Assembly: GCA_005791855.1 (NCBI GenBank)
Contig: SXUH01000245.1
Span: 1 to 5,771 of the forward strand
Direction: 5' to 3'
Length of the DNA: 5,771 nt
Origin: Bdellovibrionales bacterium
GTDB lineage: Bacteria; Bdellovibrionota; Bacteriovoracia; Bacteriovoracales; Bacteriovoracaceae
Shown: piece by piece, positions 5,297 to 5,771 of the stretch
How the letters are laid out: every line of letters starts with the position of its first letter
How positions within the stretch are numbered: position 1 is the stretch's first letter
Made by a program: the position numbers and the translations under genes
Notes under the pieces: generated by a model
What the model was told of the DNA's origin: nothing
The model's database searches: none
What the model saw: the letters and a program-made list of their open reading frames with translations, nothing else

Positions 5297-5771
5297 ATGA
5301 AAATTCTACTCCTCTTCCTCATCGTTCTGACCCAGAACTCTTTCGCCGGGATCTTCGATGCCTTCCAGTACCCGGAGGACCGGATCTACACCTCCGCCGA
5401 CCGGGGCCTTAGGCCCTACCGGGCGACGTCGCTCTACGGGAAAGGGACCTTCGCCATGACCTTCGACGATGGCCCCCACGAGACCTTCACTGCGCAGATC
5501 CTGGATATCCTGAAGAAGCACGACACGAAGGCGACCTTCTTCGTCCTCACGGATAAGGTGACCGACGCCAACTTCCGCCTCATTAAGCGCATGCTCGACG
5601 AAGGCCACATCGTCGCCTCCCACGGCCCCAATCACGGCCGCGGCTCCGAGCTCCCGAAGGAGCAGTGGAAGGCCGAGGTGAGGCGATCGTTCACGGACCT
5701 CGCCCGCTGGTACAAGAAGGCGGGCCACGAGCTCACGAAGTTCTACTTCCGCTTCCCGTACGGGGACTACG
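5297..5771 (+). CDS. Secreted NodB-family polysaccharide deacetylase, C-terminus beyond window
   Basis: The first 158 residues are visible. A signal peptide (MKILLLFLIVLTQNSFA, probable cleavage after A17) predicts export. The NodB domain starts near residue 50: motif 1 TFDDGPH (D57 as general base, D58 as metal ligand), motif 2 SHGPNH (H109 and H113 as metal ligands; the family norm is H-S/T-x-x-H, here Gly follows the first His) and motif 3 RFPYG (R152-G156). These enzymes remove N- or O-acetyl groups from chitin oligomers, peptidoglycan or other glycans using a divalent metal. Motifs 4 and 5 lie beyond the window. The start at 5297 has no clear Shine-Dalgarno (the nearest GGA is over 10 nt away) but is required by the signal peptide. 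The gene diverges from the reductase. Substrate is undetermined; peptidoglycan or an extracellular polysaccharide are the natural candidates. Confidence 0.93.
   Translation, partial: MKILLLFLIVLTQNSFAGIFDAFQYPEDRIYTSADRGLRPYRATSLYGKGTFAMTFDDGPHETFTAQILDILKKHDTKATFFVLTDKVTDANFRLIKRMLDEGHIVASHGPNHGRGSELPKEQWKAEVRRSFTDLARWYKKAGHELTKFYFRFPYGDY

Noticed and set aside
5306..5728. 140-codon minus-strand reading frame
   Set aside because: Antisense shadow of the polysaccharide deacetylase.

Overview
The window carries seven protein genes, two of them cut by the window edges, in alternating orientations. Coding regions are GC-rich with many C-ending codons. The main intergenic region (3362-3796) is strikingly AT-rich. 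Short leaders, good Shine-Dalgarno sites and Gram-negative-type signal peptides and lipobox point to a Gram-negative bacterium. The glutaminase-like secreted protein, the Gly-rich lipoprotein with an EF-hand-like loop and the NodB-type deacetylase remind me of the Bdellovibrio/Bacteriovorax group. That is an impression from memory, not something the sequence proves.

Left block (1-1486): a TetR-family regulator starting with TTG (1-364, minus, C-terminus outside the window) is divergent from an AlkB-type membrane di-iron hydroxylase (423-1460, plus). A 58-bp AT-rich spacer must contain both promoters and probably the operator. The hydroxylase is short at its N-terminus and has an altered third histidine box.

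Middle block (1459-3361, minus): a two-gene operon reads from a secreted, predicted Cys-His-Asp protein-glutaminase-like enzyme (2495-3361) into a lipoprotein (1515-2477), 17 nt apart. It ends at a strong UUCG-loop terminator whose T-tract overlaps the stop codon of the convergent hydroxylase gene. Upstream lies a 435-bp AT-rich divergent region. It contains a 12-bp element present twice as an inverted repeat, once facing each divergent gene. On its other side is a small secreted protein of unknown function (3797-4303, plus) with its own intrinsic terminator.

Right block (4353-5771): a classical short-chain dehydrogenase/reductase (4353-5171, minus) is divergent from a secreted NodB-family polysaccharide deacetylase (5297 to the window edge, plus). 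A perfect 12-bp palindrome sits in the spacer.

Four of the seven products are predicted to be exported (glutaminase-like enzyme, lipoprotein, 168-aa protein, deacetylase). The hydroxylase and reductase suggest lipid or hydrocarbon chemistry. I see no tRNA, rRNA, CRISPR array, insertion sequence or phage gene. The most notable items are the secreted deamidase candidate with its lipoprotein partner, the duplicated 12-bp element between two genes for exported proteins, and the atypical AlkB-like enzyme under a divergent TetR regulator.
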